A stretch of 64,000 nucleotides of DNA. Origin: Pseudomonadota bacterium. Its GTDB lineage: Bacteria > Pseudomonadota > Gammaproteobacteria > Steroidobacterales > Steroidobacteraceae. This document shows, in pieces, positions 50,389 through 59,867 of this stretch (positions within the stretch are counted from its first letter, which is position 1; every line of letters starts with the position of its first letter). The stretch is taken from contig JAJZSQ010000005.1 in NCBI GenBank assembly GCA_021849615.1, positions 576-64,575 of the forward strand. The letters are read 5' to 3'. Under the pieces are notes generated by a model. It saw only the letters and a program-made list of their open reading frames with translations. It made no database searches and was not told the DNA's origin. A program made the position numbers and the translations under genes.

Positions 50389-50462
50389 TGAGCGCCAGGC
50401 GTCACCCCCCTCGAGGGTGCCGGGGGATCCCGCGGCGTCGACATGCGGCATAATGGCGGCCA

Positions 50463-51020
50463 ATGATGCTCGCCGACTATGCCGAAATACAAAGTGTCCT
50501 CAGTGCGGAACACTCCCTCACGGACGCCGCCGAGGCGCACGGCACGCTGACCGGCTCGCTGTGCTCGGCGCCGGGGTACCGCTTCGAGGACTGGCTGCTC
50601 GAGATTCTCCCCGATGGTTCGGCCCGCCACCCGAGCGCACAGACGCTGCAGGGACTGTTCCGCGACACCGCCGGGGCGCTGAACGGCGCACAGATGCAGT
50701 TTGATCTGCTGCTGCCCGATGACGGGCGGCCGATCCTCGAGCGTGCCGGGGCGCTCGCACTATGGTGTCAGGGATTTCTCTACGGCCTCGGCGTCGGGGT
50801 GCTGCGCGATGCGGCGCGCATGCCCGGTGAGGTGAGCGAGATCGTCAACGACATCACCGAGATCGGCAGCGCCGCGGTGGACACGGCCGAGAGCGAGGAG
50901 TCGAACGAGGCCGCGTACGCTGAACTCGTCGAGTTCATCAGAGTCAGTGTGCAAGTGGTCTTCGAGGAGCTCGCCCCGATGCGCGAGCCGCCGCCCTCAC
51001 CTGGAGCACCCTTTCATTGA
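50463..51020 (+). CDS. ygfB: UPF0149 protein YgfB
   Basis: 185 residues: AEAHGTLTGSLCSAP, LEILPDGSA-type LLEILPDG, LLLPDDGRPILERAGALALW, CQGFLYGLGV and EVSEIVNDITEIGS, ending in a YAELVEFIRVSVQVVFEEL helix. It heads the ygfB-pepP-ubiH-ubiI operon as in other gammaproteobacteria; in Pseudomonas YgfB affects ampDh3 expression. A CATAAT hexamer (50449-50454) ends 8 bases before ATG 50463. Confidence 0.93.
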   Translation: MMLADYAEIQSVLSAEHSLTDAAEAHGTLTGSLCSAPGYRFEDWLLEILPDGSARHPSAQTLQGLFRDTAGALNGAQMQFDLLLPDDGRPILERAGALALWCQGFLYGLGVGVLRDAARMPGEVSEIVNDITEIGSAAVDTAESEESNEAAYAELVEFIRVSVQVVFEELAPMREPPPSPGAPFH

Positions 51021-52408
51021 AGCCTGAGAGTCCCGCCGAAGAGTTCGCCCGCCGCCGCACCGCGCTGCTGCGCCTGATGGGCCGCGATGCCATCGCCATC
51101 GTGCCCTGCGCCCCGGTGCGCAAGCGCAACAACGACGTCGATTTCCCCTACCGTCAGGACAGCGACTTTCATTATCTCACCGGTTTTCGCGAGCCGGAGT
51201 CGGTCGCCGTGCTGGTGCCCGGGCGCGAGCAGGCCGAGTACATCTTGTTCGTGCGCGAGCGCGACCCGGCGCGTGAGACGTGGGATGGGCGGCGCGCCGG
51301 TCCCGCCGGCGCCCGGCGCGTCTTCGGTGCGGACGATGCGTTTCCGATCACGGACATCGATGAGATTCTCCCCGGCCTGATGGAGAACCGCGCCAAGGTG
51401 TACTACACCATGGGCATCTACCCGGAGTTCGACCAGCGCGTCGTCGGCTGGGTGAACGGCCTGCGCACCCAGGCGCGCAACGGCCGCCATCCGCCGCAGG
51501 AGTTCGTGGCGCTCGATCAGGTGCTGCACGAGCAGCGTCTGTTCAAGTCGCGCACCGAGCTCGAACTGATGCGCGAGGCGGCGCGCATCGGGGCGCTGGC
51601 GCACGTGCGCGCCATGCGCTTCTGCCGCCCGGGGCGCATGGAGTACGAGCTCATGGCCGAGGTCGTGCACGAGTTTCGCCGCCACGGCGCCGACACCTCT
51701 TATTACCCGATCGTCGGGTCGGGGCCGAACAGCTGCATCCTGCATTACAACGAGAACAACCAGCCGATGCGCGACGGTGACGTGGTGCTGATCGATGCCG
51801 GCTGCGAGTACGAGTACTACGCCTCGGACATCACGCGCACGTTCCCGGTCAACGGCCGCTTCACGCCCGAGCAGCGCGCCGTCTACGAAGTGGTGCTCGA
51901 GGCGAACCTCGCGGCGATCGGCCAGGTGCGCCCGGGCAACGATTGGAACGCGCCGCACGAGGCGGCGGTGCGGGTCGTCACCCAGGGGCTGGTGCGACTC
52001 GGACTGCTCAAAGGCCGGCCGGCGAAGCTCGAGCGCGACGGCGCCTACCGCCGATTTTTCATGCATCGCACCGGACACTGGCTCGGGATGGACGTGCACG
52101 ATGTCGGGGATTACAAGGTGGGCGATGCCTGGCGGGTGCTCGAACCCGGCATGGTGCTCACCATCGAACCGGGCATCTACATCCCGCACGGCGCACGCGG
52201 CGTGCCGAAACGCTTCCAGGGAATCGGCGTGCGGATCGAAGACGATGTCGCGGTCACCAAGAGCGGGTGCGAGGTGCTCACCGACGGGGTGCCGAAGGAC
52301 CCCGATCTGATCGAAGCGCTCATGGCCGAACCTCACGAGAGCGTCTCAGCAGCAGCCCCGGTGCGGCCGCACACCAGGGCGCGCCGGGGTCAGCGTGCCC
52401 ACGCATGA
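51017..52408 (+). CDS. pepP: Xaa-Pro aminopeptidase P
   Basis: 463 residues; removes N-terminal residues before proline. The N-domain includes DVDFPYRQDSDFHYLTGF. The pita-bread catalytic domain has the five metal ligands in VVLIDAGCEYEYYASDITRT (Asp, Asp), HRTGHWLGMDVHD (His), VLTIEPGIYI (Glu) and GIGVRIEDDV (Glu). The start is TTG 51017, overlapping the ygfB stop by 4 bases (coupled). A Glu/Ala/Arg tail extends past the usual end. Confidence 0.95.
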   Translation: MKPESPAEEFARRRTALLRLMGRDAIAIVPCAPVRKRNNDVDFPYRQDSDFHYLTGFREPESVAVLVPGREQAEYILFVRERDPARETWDGRRAGPAGARRVFGADDAFPITDIDEILPGLMENRAKVYYTMGIYPEFDQRVVGWVNGLRTQARNGRHPPQEFVALDQVLHEQRLFKSRTELELMREAARIGALAHVRAMRFCRPGRMEYELMAEVVHEFRRHGADTSYYPIVGSGPNSCILHYNENNQPMRDGDVVLIDAGCEYEYYASDITRTFPVNGRFTPEQRAVYEVVLEANLAAIGQVRPGNDWNAPHEAAVRVVTQGLVRLGLLKGRPAKLERDGAYRRFFMHRTGHWLGMDVHDVGDYKVGDAWRVLEPGMVLTIEPGIYIPHGARGVPKRFQGIGVRIEDDVAVTKSGCEVLTDGVPKDPDLIEALMAEPHESVSAAAPVRPHTRARRGQRAHA

Positions 52409-53639
52409 GGCCGCAGGCGGTGCGCCGCCGGACTACGACGTCGTCATCGTCGGCGGCGGGCTGGTCGGGGCGAGTCTCGCACTCGCACTGAGCGGCAGCC
52501 CGCGGCGCGTGCTGCTCATCGAGGGCGTGGCGCCGGATTCGAGCGCGCAGCCGAGTTTCGATGAGCGCACGACGGCCCTCGGCAACGCGACGCGGCGCAT
52601 CTTCCAGGGACTCGGCGTGTGGGATGCGCTGGCCGGCGAGGCCGCCGCGATCCGCACCATCCATGTCTCGGAGGCCGGTCGATTCGGCAGCGCACGCCTG
52701 CGCGCCGCGGAGCAGGGCATCGATGCCTTCGGTTACGTCATCCCGAACCGGGTGATCGGCCGGGCGCTGTGGCGCGGCCTCGAGCGGGCCGGCGGCGTGA
52801 CGCTGCGCGTGCCGGCGAAAGTCGCGGCGGCCGAGATCGCCGCCGACGGCGCGGCACTCACCCTCATCGGCGCTGACGGGACTCAGGAGAGGGTGAGCGC
52901 CCGTCTGCTCGTGGCGGCCGATGGGGCCAACTCCATCGTGCGCGCCGCGGCGGGGATCGCGGCGCAGATCGAAGACTACGATCAGGTGGCGATCACCGCG
53001 CCGGTGCTGACCGACCGCCCGCACGACGGCACCGCATACGAACGCTTCACCTCGAGCGGCCCCGTCGCGGTGCTGCCGCTGCACGGGGGCGGCTACGGCA
53101 CCGTGTGGGCCTGCGAGCCGGCTCGGGCCGCGTCATTGATGGCGCTCTCCGATGCGCACTATCTGGAGGCGCTGCAGGAGCGCTTCGGCTGGCGGGCCGG
53201 GCGCTTGCTCAGCCTGGGACGGCGAGCCTCCTATCCGCTGCGGCTCTCGCGCGCCGAGGCGACGGTGGGAACCCGCACCGCGCTGGTGGGCAATGCCGCC
53301 CAGGGGCTGCACCCGATCGCCGGTCAGGGTTTCAATCTCGGTCTGCGCGACGCGGCGCTGCTCGCCGAGCGGATCGCCGCGGCGAGCGGCGATCCGGGCG
53401 CACCGGAACTGCTGCGCAGCTACAGCGAGGCGCGCGCGGCGGATCGCGGCGGCGTGGTGCGTTTCACCGACTCGCTGGTCAAACTGTTCGCGAGCGCGTT
53501 GCCCGGGGCGAGTCTGCTGCGCACCCTCGGTCTGGTCGCATTTGATCTGTCGCCGCCGGCGAAGCGCGCACTCGCGCGCGTGAGTCTCGGGTTCGGCGGA
53601 CCGACGCCGCGCCTGGCGCGCGGGCTGCCCGTGGCATGA
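52395..53639 (+). CDS. ubiH: 2-octaprenyl-6-methoxyphenol hydroxylase UbiH
   Basis: 414 residues, FAD monooxygenase for ubiquinone ring hydroxylation. The GxGxxG motif is VIVGGGLVGASLALAL; the second FAD site is ALVGNAAQGLHPIAGQGFNL then GLRDAALLAE, where GNAAQ is the UbiH-specific variant of GDAAH; and VAADGANSIVR is the DG motif. It overlaps pepP by 14 bases and is itself overlapped by the next gene by 4, so the set is one operon. Confidence 0.94.
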   Translation: MPTHEAAGGAPPDYDVVIVGGGLVGASLALALSGSPRRVLLIEGVAPDSSAQPSFDERTTALGNATRRIFQGLGVWDALAGEAAAIRTIHVSEAGRFGSARLRAAEQGIDAFGYVIPNRVIGRALWRGLERAGGVTLRVPAKVAAAEIAADGAALTLIGADGTQERVSARLLVAADGANSIVRAAAGIAAQIEDYDQVAITAPVLTDRPHDGTAYERFTSSGPVAVLPLHGGGYGTVWACEPARAASLMALSDAHYLEALQERFGWRAGRLLSLGRRASYPLRLSRAEATVGTRTALVGNAAQGLHPIAGQGFNLGLRDAALLAERIAAASGDPGAPELLRSYSEARAADRGGVVRFTDSLVKLFASALPGASLLRTLGLVAFDLSPPAKRALARVSLGFGGPTPRLARGLPVA

Positions 53640-54892
53640 ACAGCGCGGCGGAACGTTGGGATGTCCTGATCGTCGGCGGTGGGCCGGTCGGCGCCTGTGC
53701 CGCGGCGTTGCTGCAGCGCGCCGCCGGCTCCGGTCGGCGCGCGCTGCGCATCGCGGTGGCGGAGCCGGCGCGGCCGGTTCGAGCGGCCGAGGACGAGCCG
53801 CTCGATGCGCGGGTGTCGGCGTTCTCGCGCGCCAGCGAGCGGATTCTCGCCGCGACCGGCGCCTGGGCGCGGGTCGATGCGCACCGCATCCAGCCGTACG
53901 AACGGATGTGCGTGTGGCCGGCGCATCTGCCGGCCCGCAGCCCCGATGCGCTCCTGTTCGATGCCGCCGCCGTGGGCGAGGCGGATCTCGGCGCCATTGC
54001 CGAGAATCGATTGGTGCAGTGCGCGGCGCTCGAGGCGTTCGAGGCGGCCGGCGGCACGATGCTCACTGGCGGATTCACGGGTCTGGCGATCCGCGAGGAG
54101 GCCGTCGAGGTGCAACTTGGGGAGCGCAAGCTGCAGTGCCGCCTGCTCGTTGGTGCGGACGGCGCACGCTCGCGCGTCCGTGAGAGCATCGGTATCGCCG
54201 TCCAGACGGCGAGCTACGGGCAGACGGCGATCGTCGCCAACGTGCGCACCGAGCGGCCGCACGAGCGCACCGCCTGGCAGCGTTTTCTCGGCGAGGGGAC
54301 GCTCGCATTGCTGCCGCTCGCCGACGGCACCAGCTCGATCGTGTGGTCGATCGACGAGACGGCGGCGCGCGAGCGACTCGCGATGCCGCAAGCTCAGTTC
54401 GAGGCGGCGCTCACAGATGCCTCCGGCGGCGTGCTCGGGGCGCTCACGTTGTGCACCGAGCGGACCGGTCTGGCGCTGCGGCGGCTGCGCGCCGAACGCT
54501 TCGCCGCGGCGCGATGCGCGCTGATCGGCGATGCCGCGCACGTCGTGCATCCACTGGCCGGCCAGGGAGTGAACCTCGGTTTGCTCGATGCGGCTGCGCT
54601 CGTCGAGTGCGTGCTGCAGGCGCAGCGCGTCGGAGAGGACCCCGGGGCGCTCGCCCCGCTGCGCCGCTACGAACGCTGGCGCAAGAGCGAACTGGCGCCC
54701 ATGGCGCTCGCCATCGACGGCTTCAACCGCTTTCTCGCCCATGGCCAGGGCCCGCTCGCGCGTGCCGCGCAACACGGGCTCGCCTGGGTCAATCGCAGCG
54801 AGGCGTTGAAGCGGCTGTTCATCACGCAGGCGCTCGGGCTCTCCGGTGAGCTGCCGGCCGCGGCGCGTTCGGGCGGCGCAGCGTTCAGCTGA
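53636..54892 (+). CDS. ubiI: UbiI/VisC-type ubiquinone hydroxylase
   Basis: 418 residues of the same FAD family as UbiH: VLIVGGGPVGACAAALL, VGADGARSRVRE and CALIGDAAHVVHPLAGQGVN. The GDAAH form and position after ubiH mark it as the UbiI/VisC-type paralogue (C5 hydroxylation), although UbiF/UbiM-type specificity cannot be excluded by eye. It starts 4 bases inside the ubiH end and its own end overlaps the convergent phhB by 8 bases. Confidence 0.88.
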   Translation: MNSAAERWDVLIVGGGPVGACAAALLQRAAGSGRRALRIAVAEPARPVRAAEDEPLDARVSAFSRASERILAATGAWARVDAHRIQPYERMCVWPAHLPARSPDALLFDAAAVGEADLGAIAENRLVQCAALEAFEAAGGTMLTGGFTGLAIREEAVEVQLGERKLQCRLLVGADGARSRVRESIGIAVQTASYGQTAIVANVRTERPHERTAWQRFLGEGTLALLPLADGTSSIVWSIDETAARERLAMPQAQFEAALTDASGGVLGALTLCTERTGLALRRLRAERFAAARCALIGDAAHVVHPLAGQGVNLGLLDAAALVECVLQAQRVGEDPGALAPLRRYERWRKSELAPMALAIDGFNRFLAHGQGPLARAAQHGLAWVNRSEALKRLFITQALGLSGELPAAARSGGAAFS

Positions 54893-55223
54893 GCGCGATG
54901 CGGTCGATCTTCGCCGCGCAGATGAAGTCGTTCTCGGACAGGCCCTTGATGGCGTGCGTGGTGTACTGCACGCGGCAGTAGTTGTAGCCGACCTCGAGGT
55001 CCGGATGGTGGTCCTCAATGTTCGCGATGTGCGCGAGCGCGTTGACGAAGCTCATGGTGCGGTAGAAGTCCCTGAACCGGAATTCCCGTCGCAGGTACGG
55101 CCCCTCCATCGACAGGACCCACTCGCTCGAGAGCTGCCGGGCCAGGGCCTCGGCCGCCGCACGCGTCAGCGGCGCGACGCCACCCTCGCAGGCCTTGCAT
55201 CTGCGCTCGTTCAGTTCGCTCAT
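54885..55223 (-). CDS. phhB: Pterin-4a-carbinolamine dehydratase
   Basis: 112 residues. It recycles the pterin cofactor of aromatic hydroxylases and dehydrates 4a-hydroxytetrahydropterin. Signature FRFRDFYRTMSFVNALAHIA, EDHHPDLEVGYNYCRVQYTT (active-site HHPD) and THAIKGLSENDF. An N-terminal CKACEGG pair is typical of the bacterial form. No phenylalanine hydroxylase is in the window. Confidence 0.95.
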   Translation of the reverse strand: MSELNERRCKACEGGVAPLTRAAAEALARQLSSEWVLSMEGPYLRREFRFRDFYRTMSFVNALAHIANIEDHHPDLEVGYNYCRVQYTTHAIKGLSENDFICAAKIDRIALS

Positions 55224-55256
55224 CGCAGCACCTCGTGCCTGTCGAGCGCCGCGCCG

Positions 55257-56501
55257 TCAGGCCGCGGCCGTGTCCTGCGCGGACTTCTTGGTAAACCGGC
55301 GTGCCACGTAGCGCTCGAGCAGCTCCTGGAACTCCTCGGCGATGTGATCGCCCTTGAGCGTGACGGTTTTCTCACCATCCTCATACACCGGCGCGACCGG
55401 ACGCTCACCGGTGCCTGGCAGGCTGATGCCGATGTTGGCATGCTTGCTCTCGCCCGGGCCGTTGACGACGCAGCCCATCACCGCGACGGTCATGTCCTCG
55501 ACGCCGTCGTATTCGCGCCGCCACTCGGGCATGCGGTGGCGGATGTGGCTTTGGATGCTCTGGGCGAGCTCCTGGAATACGGTGCTGGTGGTGCGGCCGC
55601 AGCCGGGGCAGGCCGTCACCAAGGGCAGGAACGCGCGCAGCCCCATGGTCTGCAGGATCTCCTGCGCGACGATGACTTCCTGGGTCCGATCGCCGCCCGG
55701 CTCCGGCGTGAGGGATACGCGGATCGTGTCGCCGATGCCGCGTTGCAGCAGCACCGCCATGCCCGCGGTCGAGGCGACGATGCCCTTCGAGCCCATGCCG
55801 GCCTCGGTGAGCCCGAGGTGCAGCGGATAATCGCAGCGCGCGGCGAGATCGCTGTAGATGGCGATGAGGTCCTGCACCCCGCTGACCTTGGCCGAGAGGA
55901 TGATGCGATCGTGCGACATGCCGAGCGATTCGGCCCGCGCGGCGCTCTCGAGCGCCGAGAGGACTACGGCGTTGCGCATGATCTGCTGCGCCGTGAGCGG
56001 TTCGGCGCGCTCAGCGTTCTCGTCCATCAGGCGCATCAGCAGCTCCTGGTCGAGGCTGCCCCAGTTGACCCCGATGCGCACCGGTTTGCCGTAACGGCAG
56101 GCCATCTCGATCATCTCAGCGAACTGCGGATCGCGTTTGCTGCCGCGTCCCACGTTGCCGGGGTTGATGCGGTACTTGGCGAGCGCCTCGGCGCAGGCCG
56201 GATGCTCGCGCAGCAGCTTGTGCCCGTTGAAATGGAAGTCCCCGACGAGTGGCACCGACACCCCCATCTGATCGAGCCGCTCACGGATGTGCGGCACGGC
56301 TGCGGCGGCCTCGGCGGAGTTGACCGTGATGCGCACCACCTCCGAGCCGGCGCGCGCGAGCGACTTGACCTGCTGCGCCGTGCCTTCCGCATCGGCCGTG
56401 TCGGTATTGGTCATCGACTGCACGACGATCGGGGCGCCGCCGCCGACGCGGACCGCGCCTATCGTGACCTGGACGGAAGAACGGCGTGCAATGCTCGACA
56501 T
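55257..56501 (-). CDS. ispG: 4-hydroxy-3-methylbut-2-enyl diphosphate synthase IspG
   Basis: 414 residues; converts MEcPP to HMBPP in the non-mevalonate isoprenoid pathway, feeding ubiquinone side-chain synthesis. The TIM-barrel half has [20 protein letters not shown] and [13 protein letters not shown]; the [4Fe-4S] half has the cysteines in [11 protein letters not shown] and [17 protein letters not shown]. It is followed on the same strand by phhB after a 33-base gap. Confidence 0.97.
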   Translation of the reverse strand: MSSIARRSSVQVTIGAVRVGGGAPIVVQSMTNTDTADAEGTAQQVKSLARAGSEVVRITVNSAEAAAAVPHIRERLDQMGVSVPLVGDFHFNGHKLLREHPACAEALAKYRINPGNVGRGSKRDPQFAEMIEMACRYGKPVRIGVNWGSLDQELLMRLMDENAERAEPLTAQQIMRNAVVLSALESAARAESLGMSHDRIILSAKVSGVQDLIAIYSDLAARCDYPLHLGLTEAGMGSKGIVASTAGMAVLLQRGIGDTIRVSLTPEPGGDRTQEVIVAQEILQTMGLRAFLPLVTACPGCGRTTSTVFQELAQSIQSHIRHRMPEWRREYDGVEDMTVAVMGCVVNGPGESKHANIGISLPGTGERPVAPVYEDGEKTVTLKGDHIAEEFQELLERYVARRFTKKSAQDTAAA

Positions 56502-56668
56502 GGGGACCTGCCAGTGACTTCAGGGACGTTCGGGGCGAACCGGGGATTTTACCGGTCCGGGCCGCCCGCCGCGACCATCGGCGCAAACGGGGGCGCGCCG
56601 CCGGCACGGGCGGCTCCCTTCGGGACGCAACGCTGGTATCATGCGCCGATTCCGAACACCAAGCTGCT
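56502..56668. other. Intergenic region between ispG and the glycine riboswitch
   Basis: No gene seen. A TATCAT element at about 56637-56642 could be the -10 box for the riboswitch transcript; no strong -35 is visible. The left part is the ispG upstream region. Confidence 0.35.
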
Positions 56669-56876
56669 CGGAGAGAGTCCGGCTTACGGGTCGGGCCGCC
56701 GAAGGCGCAATTCCGCCCGGAAACGCTCAGGCACATGAACGGCAGCTTGCGCAGGCCCTGAAGAGGGGATCTGCGCGGGGTCTCTGGAGAGCGGCGGGCG
56801 CCTTGGGCGCACCGACCCACCGAAGGGGAGAGGCGCCCAAGGCGCCCGATCTCTCAGGTCACCGGACAGAGGGGCG
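56669..56876 (+). promoter_or_regulatory. Tandem glycine riboswitch
   Basis: Two glycine aptamers lie in series upstream of gcvT. Aptamer 1 is about 56669-56772 (CGGAGAGAGTCCGG start, GCCGAAGGCGCAA core, then GCTCAGGCA and the closing GAAGAGG). Aptamer 2 is about 56779-56876 (TCTCTGGAGAG start, CCACCGAAGGGG core, TCTCAGGTCACCGGACAGAG end). CCGAAGG and CTCAGG...GGACAGAGG are the conserved glycine-aptamer signatures. The arrangement matches the cooperative tandem form that turns on gcv genes with glycine. Confidence 0.93.
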
Positions 56877-56903
56877 GCAGGTGAGCGGCCTGCCGCTTTT
56901 TTT
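56874..56903 (+). terminator. Riboswitch expression-platform terminator
   Basis: GCGGCAGG (56874-56881) and CCTGCCGC (56889-56896) form an 8-bp stem followed by seven T. It overlaps the 3' edge of aptamer 2, so ligand binding could prevent its formation and allow read-through into gcvT, whose GTG lies 18 bases further. Confidence 0.88.
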
Positions 56904-56921
56904 GTTTCCCCGGGAGGATCC

Positions 56922-58007
56922 GTGGCTCGACGAACCCCTTTATTCGCCCTTCATCAGTCCGCCGGTGCCCGAATCGTGGATTTCGGCGGCTGGGACATGC
57001 CCCTGCAGTACGGCTCGCTGCTCGCCGAGCACCATGCGGTGCGCCGCGCGGCCGGCGTGTTCGACGTCTCGCACATGTGCGTCGTGGACCTCCAGGGCGA
57101 GGGCGTGCGGCCCTTCCTAGAGAAGATTTTCGCCAACGACGTCGGCAAGCTCACCACCCCGGGCAAGGCGCTCTACGGCTGTCTGCTCAACGAGCGCGGC
57201 GGCGTCATCGACGATCTGATCGTGTACTACCTCGGCGAGCAGTGGTTCCGGGTCGTGGTCAATGCCGGGACCCGCGATAAGGACCTCGCCTGGATCCGCC
57301 GCCACGCCGAGCCGTATGGCATCACCGTGCGCGAGCGGACCGATCTGGCGATGCTCGCGGTGCAGGGCCCTGAGGCACGGGCGCGCGTCGCCGGGCTGCT
57401 CTCGCCGGCGCTCGCGGAACGTGCGCTCTCGCTCGGTGCGTTCTTTGGCAGCGAGATCGGCCGCTGGTTCGTCGCGCGCACCGGGTACACCGGCGAGGAC
57501 GGCTTCGAGGTCATGGTGCCGGCCGAGGAGGCCGAGGCGCTGTGGCGCTCGCTCCTGGCGGCCGGCGTCGTGCCCTGTGGTCTCGGCGCGCGCGACACGC
57601 TGCGCCTGGAGGCCGGTATGAATCTCTACGGCAGCGACATGGACGAGACCACCAATCCGCTGGAGTCCGGGCTCGCCTGGACGGTGGCCATGAGCACCCC
57701 GCGGGCCTTCATCGGCCGCGAGGCGCTCGAGGCGGCGCGCGCACGCGGGCTGGAAGCGAAGCTCGTCGGACTGGTGCTCGAGGAGCGCGGCGTGCTGCGC
57801 GCCCACCAGCGCGTGCTCGCGCCGGGCATCGGCGAGGGGCAGATCACCAGCGGCACGTTTTCCCCGACGCTCGAGCGCTCCATCGCTCTGGCGCGCATTC
57901 CGATCGCCGCGCCCGACCAGGTTCAGGTCGAGGTGCGCGGCAAGCGGTTGGCCGCGCGCGTCGTCAAGCCGCCCTTCGTGCGCCACGGCAAGTCGCTGGT
58001 CGGCTGA
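56922..58007 (+). CDS. gcvT: Glycine cleavage system T protein (aminomethyltransferase)
   Basis: 361 residues. It moves the methylene group from aminomethyl-lipoyl GcvH to THF. N-term [70 protein letters not shown] and a C-terminal barrel with [19 protein letters not shown]. The GTG start at 56922 has the ribosome site GGGAGGA 4 bases before it. First gene of gcvT-H-PA-PB, controlled by the glycine riboswitch. Confidence 0.96.
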   Translation: MARRTPLFALHQSAGARIVDFGGWDMPLQYGSLLAEHHAVRRAAGVFDVSHMCVVDLQGEGVRPFLEKIFANDVGKLTTPGKALYGCLLNERGGVIDDLIVYYLGEQWFRVVVNAGTRDKDLAWIRRHAEPYGITVRERTDLAMLAVQGPEARARVAGLLSPALAERALSLGAFFGSEIGRWFVARTGYTGEDGFEVMVPAEEAEALWRSLLAAGVVPCGLGARDTLRLEAGMNLYGSDMDETTNPLESGLAWTVAMSTPRAFIGREALEAARARGLEAKLVGLVLEERGVLRAHQRVLAPGIGEGQITSGTFSPTLERSIALARIPIAAPDQVQVEVRGKRLAARVVKPPFVRHGKSLVG

Positions 58008-58089
58008 GCCGCGCACCGCCCGAGTGGCGCAGATCCATCGCATTCATCCACACACACACATCCCTCGATTCGACTCCACGGAGCGACGC

Positions 58090-58479
58090 ATGAGCAAGGT
58101 TCCTTCCGATCTCAAATACACGCGGACCCACGAATGGCTGCGGACGCTGCCCGACGGCACCGTCGAGGTCGGTATCACCGACCACGCGCAGCATTCCCTC
58201 GGCGACCTGGTGTTCGTCGAGGTGCCCGAGGCGGGCCGCACGGTGAGCGCGGGCGAGCCGTTCGCCGTGGTCGAGTCGGTCAAAGCGGCCTCCGACGTCT
58301 ATGCGCCGCTCAGCGGTGAGGTCACCGAGGGCAACGGTGCGCTCGCCGGGGCACCCGAGACGCTCAACACCGATCCGTATGGCGCCGGCTGGCTCGCCCG
58401 GCTGCGCCCCGCGGGCGCCCTGCCGGCGCTGCTCTCGCCGGCCGAGTACGAGAAGCTCACCGCCGAGGAGGGCGACTGA
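58090..58479 (+). CDS. gcvH: Glycine cleavage system H protein
   Basis: 129 residues, the lipoyl carrier. [30 protein letters not shown], and the lipoylation site [11 protein letters not shown] (Lys about residue 63). YGAGWLARL-type end is present. ATG 58090 is chosen as in homologues. Its last base is shared with the gcvPA ATG (TGATG type overlap). Confidence 0.97.
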   Translation: MSKVPSDLKYTRTHEWLRTLPDGTVEVGITDHAQHSLGDLVFVEVPEAGRTVSAGEPFAVVESVKAASDVYAPLSGEVTEGNGALAGAPETLNTDPYGAGWLARLRPAGALPALLSPAEYEKLTAEEGD

Positions 58480-59852
58480 TGGCATTCGTGCCGCATACCC
58501 GCGAGGACGTCGCGGCGATGCTCGAGGCCATCGGGGTCGATGGTCTCGAGCGGCTCTTCGAGGAGATTCCGGCCAACCTGCGCATCGGGGCGCTTGAGGG
58601 CGTGCCCGAGGCGCTCAATGAGATGCAGCTGGCGCGGCTGATGGGCGAGCGCTCGCGCCGCGACGGACGGCCGTTGTGCTTCATCGGCGCCGGCGCGTAC
58701 GAGCACCACATTCCCTCGGCGGTCTGGGCACTGGCGACGCGCGGGGAGTTCTACAGCGCGTATACCCCGTACCAGGCCGAGGCCAGCCAGGGAACGCTGC
58801 AGCTGCTGTACGAATTCCAGAGCATGATGACGAGCCTGACGGGCATGGAGGTCTCCAACGCGTCGCTGTACGACGGCGGCAGCGCGCTCGCCGAGGCCGC
58901 CTTGATGGCCGTACGGGCCAACCGGCACTCGCGCTCGCAGCGCATTCTGGTGCCGCGCACCGTGCACCCGTATTACCGGCGTACCGCACTCGCTATTGCC
59001 GGCAACCAGGGCGTGACGTTTGAAGAGGTGCCGTATTCGGCCGAAGGCGGCTGCACGGCGCTCGAGGCGCTCGAGCGCTACGCCGGCGAGGACATCACGG
59101 CGCTCGTCATCCAGCAGCCGAACGTGTTCGGCCGGCTCGAGGACGTGGACGCGCTCACCGATTGGGCGCATGCCCACAAAACCCTCGTGGTGGCCGTGGT
59201 CAACCCGGTCGCCCTGGCACTGCTGAAACCGCCGGGCCAGTGGGGCCGCGAGGGCGCCGACATCGTGATCGGGGACGGTCAGCCGCTCGGCATTCCGCTG
59301 TCCTCCGGCGGGCCGTACTTCGGCTTCATGACCACGCGCATGGCGTACGTGCGCCAGATGCCCGGGCGCATCGTCGGGCGCACGGTGGATGCCGATGGCC
59401 GCCAGGGCTTCACGCTGACGCTGCAGGCGCGTGAGCAGCACATCCGCCGCGCCAAGGCCACCTCGAACATCTGCACCAACCAGGGTCTGATGGTCACGGC
59501 GGCGACCATCCACCTCTCGCTGCTCGGCGCCGAGGGCCTGCGGCGCACCGCAGCGGCCTCGCATGCACGCACCGGGGAGTTGTTGCGCGCCCTGACGGGC
59601 GTGCCCGGAGTGCGTCGGGTGTTCCCGCTGCCGGTCTTTCACGAGGCGGTGATCGGCCTCGATCGCCCCGTGGCGCCGCTGCTCGAGCGGCTCGCCGCGC
59701 GCGGCGTGCTCGGTGGCTGGGACCTCGCCGAACACTACCCGGAACTCGGCCACGCGCTGCTGGTGTGCGCCACCGAGACCAAGACCCAAGAGGACATCGA
59801 GCGCTACGTCAGAGCGCTCGAGGAATGCCTGCGCGACGCGCAGGCCGCCTGA
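58479..59852 (+). CDS. gcvPA: Glycine decarboxylase subunit 1 (GcvPA)
   Basis: 457 residues, corresponding to the N-terminal half of single-chain Gcv[81 protein letters not shown] and [20 protein letters not shown]. It forms the PLP enzyme with GcvPB; the PLP lysine is in the other subunit. The split form is usual in many non-enteric bacteria. Confidence 0.96.
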   Translation: MAFVPHTREDVAAMLEAIGVDGLERLFEEIPANLRIGALEGVPEALNEMQLARLMGERSRRDGRPLCFIGAGAYEHHIPSAVWALATRGEFYSAYTPYQAEASQGTLQLLYEFQSMMTSLTGMEVSNASLYDGGSALAEAALMAVRANRHSRSQRILVPRTVHPYYRRTALAIAGNQGVTFEEVPYSAEGGCTALEALERYAGEDITALVIQQPNVFGRLEDVDALTDWAHAHKTLVVAVVNPVALALLKPPGQWGREGADIVIGDGQPLGIPLSSGGPYFGFMTTRMAYVRQMPGRIVGRTVDADGRQGFTLTLQAREQHIRRAKATSNICTNQGLMVTAATIHLSLLGAEGLRRTAAASHARTGELLRALTGVPGVRRVFPLPVFHEAVIGLDRPVAPLLERLAARGVLGGWDLAEHYPELGHALLVCATETKTQEDIERYVRALEECLRDAQAA

Positions 59853-59867
59853 TCCGAAGAGGCTCCG

